A DNA stretch of 64,000 nucleotides from Mycobacterium colombiense CECT 3035. Lineage in GTDB: Bacteria > Actinomycetota > Actinomycetes > Mycobacteriales > Mycobacteriaceae. This document shows positions 62,911-64,000 of the stretch, piece after piece. The notes under the pieces are model-generated. The model saw nothing but the letters and a program-made list of their open reading frames with translations. It was not told where the DNA came from and did not search any database. Location of the stretch: positions 3,720,001 to 3,784,000 of the forward strand of contig NZ_CP020821.1 of NCBI RefSeq assembly GCF_002105755.1, given 5' to 3'. Numbering within the stretch: the first letter of the stretch is position 1; every line of letters starts with the position of its first letter. The position numbers and the translations under genes are program-made.

Positions 62911-64000
62911 CGGCACCGGCGGCCACTCGTGCGTTCGAAGGACGTTGCAGCCCAAGGTGCCCGCGCAGCGTCGACGCCTCGTACTCGGTGCGGAACAACC
63001 CACGGCGTTGCAGCTCAGGAACCACCATTCGCACGACGTCTTCGAACGCACCGGGCAGATGCGTTGCGGCCAAGACGAATCCGTCGCAGGCGCCGGTTTC
63101 GAACCAGTCGGCCATCTGGTCGGCGACCTGCCGGCCGGTGCCGACGAAACGCGGCCCCTGCAGCAGGGTGGCACGATGGTTGGCGAGGTCGCGCAGCGTG
63201 ACCGTGTCCCCGCCGATATGGGTGCGTAGGTTCTGCACGAGCCCGCGGATGCCGGAGACCGAGGCGAGCAGCTCGTCGGTCACCGGGTCGTCGAGATCGT
63301 GTTGCGCGAAGTCGTAATTCATCAACTCCGACAACAGCGTCAGGGATGCCATGGGATGAACCAGATCATCGAGGAACATGGCTTCGCGCTCCTTGGCGTG
63401 GGCTTCCGACTCGCCGACGACAGCGTATGCCATGGGACAGATGCGAACCGCGGCGGGATCGCGGCCTGCGTCGGCGATCCGATCCTTCTGGTCCGCGTAG
63501 TGGCTGCGCGCGACGTCGATGCCCGGGTCGCCGGTGAAGATCAATTCGGCCCACCGCGAAGCGAATTCGCGGCCGCGGCCCGATGAGCCGGCCTGGATGA
63601 TGACCGGGCGGCCCTGGGGGGTGCGCGGCACCGTCAACGGTCCGCGCGCGGAGAAGAACCGGCCGACGTGTCCCAGCTCGTGCACCTTGGTGTGGTCCGC
63701 GTACTGCCCGGACACCCGGTCGTGCAGGACGGCGTCGTCCTCCCAGGTGTCCCACAGGCCGGTCACCACATCCATGAATTCGTCGGCGCGGTCGTAACGT
63801 TCGTCGTGGCCGAGGTGGGCGTCGACGCCGAAGTTGTGCGCTTCGCTGTCGTTGACCGAGGTGACCACGTTCCAGGCGGCGCGGCCGCCCGAAAGGTGAT
63901 CCAGCGAGGCGAAGGTCCGTGCGACGTGGAACGGCTGGTAGTAGGTCGTCGAGTAGGTGGCGCCCAGCCCGATTTTCGAGGTGGCCTGCGCGAGCACCCC
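62903..64000 (-). CDS. LLM flavin monooxygenase (NtaA/DszA/SnaA group), start beyond window
   Basis: At least 365 residues of an FMNH2-dependent monooxygenase. Family segments are KIGLGATYSTTYYQPFHVARTFASLDHLSGGRAAWNVVTS, YDRADEFMDVVTGLWDTWEDDAV, RTPQGRPVIIQAGSSGRGREFASRWAE. This group cleaves C-N or C-S bonds or oxidises xenobiotics (nitrilotriacetate, dibenzothiophene sulfone). The N-terminus lies past base 64000. It overlaps the CoA-transferase gene, so the three minus-strand genes likely form one operon. Confidence 0.88.
   Translation of the reverse strand, partial: GVLAQATSKIGLGATYSTTYYQPFHVARTFASLDHLSGGRAAWNVVTSVNDSEAHNFGVDAHLGHDERYDRADEFMDVVTGLWDTWEDDAVLHDRVSGQYADHTKVHELGHVGRFFSARGPLTVPRTPQGRPVIIQAGSSGRGREFASRWAELIFTGDPGIDVARSHYADQKDRIADAGRDPAAVRICPMAYAVVGESEAHAKEREAMFLDDLVHPMASLTLLSELMNYDFAQHDLDDPVTDELLASVSGIRGLVQNLRTHIGGDTVTLRDLANHRATLLQGPRFVGTGRQVADQMADWFETGACDGFVLAATHLPGAFEDVVRMVVPELQRRGLFRTEYEASTLRGHLGLQRPSNARVAAGADA

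Overview
The window is a GC-rich stretch of a mycobacterial chromosome. From 1 to about 24 kb, and again from 39.4 to 46.3 kb, gene content and order follow the M. tuberculosis Rv3715c-Rv3734c neighbourhood: recR, ebfC, Ami1-type amidase, an SRPBCC gene, an FAD oxidoreductase/methyltransferase pair, dnaX, aspC, the SRP RNA, a tRNA-Ser, a cutinase and an epimerase, then a LigD-Pol-like gene, ligC, a NUDIX gene and tgs2. No tuberculosis-complex signature is seen. A non-tuberculous Mycobacterium is the most economical reading, but the species cannot be fixed from this sequence alone.

Region by region. 0-12 kb: DNA repair and replication genes, peptidoglycan amidase, lipid-modifying pair, aspartate aminotransferase and two RNA genes. 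An IS481-family element sits exactly between two convergent genes, in a GCTAGC target. 12-18.6 kb: an LpqH-like lipoprotein and an accessory block made of a TPR-CHAT (caspase-like) protein and two translationally coupled proteins I do not recognise. This is the best candidate here for an undescribed system. 18.6-24 kb: a DapB-like oxidoreductase, two cutinases, a LipE-type esterase, a CsbD protein and an epimerase. 24-33 kb: a catabolic island with ALDH, SDRs, an F420/LLM oxidoreductase, a crotonase resembling 6-oxocamphor hydrolase, a Rieske oxygenase, a small partner protein, a TetR regulator, a P450 and a mycofactocin-type SDR. A shared palindrome (TTTGGGCGATCGCCCAAA and variants) lies in front of three of its transcription units. 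33-39 kb: a second TetR with its own operators, a thioesterase, an SDR, a rhomboid-like membrane protein, a secreted DUF2961/GH172-type protein, a 40-residue lipoprotein and about 1 kb of sparsely coding, less GC-rich DNA. 39-46.3 kb: PrimPol-like protein and LigC, a domesticated phage-type domain, a P450, and a tgs2-NUDIX-haloalkane dehalogenase operon. 46-52 kb: SDR, DapB-like, VOC and TetR genes and a 2-hydroxyacid dehydrogenase. 52-61 kb: prpR diverging from prpD-prpB-prpC, followed 5 bases later by pyruvate carboxylase. Together these can run the methylcitrate cycle and refill its oxaloacetate. 61-64 kb: CitE-like lyase, CoA-transferase and an LLM monooxygenase that runs off the end.

Sequence quality matters here. 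Four genes (dnaX, the TPR-CHAT gene, one P450, one DapB-like gene) are broken by a total of six apparent single-base deletions, all in G/C-rich runs and all of the same sign. Adding the missing bases restores a full-length frame in every case. This looks more like homopolymer under-calling than biology, especially since dnaX is essential.
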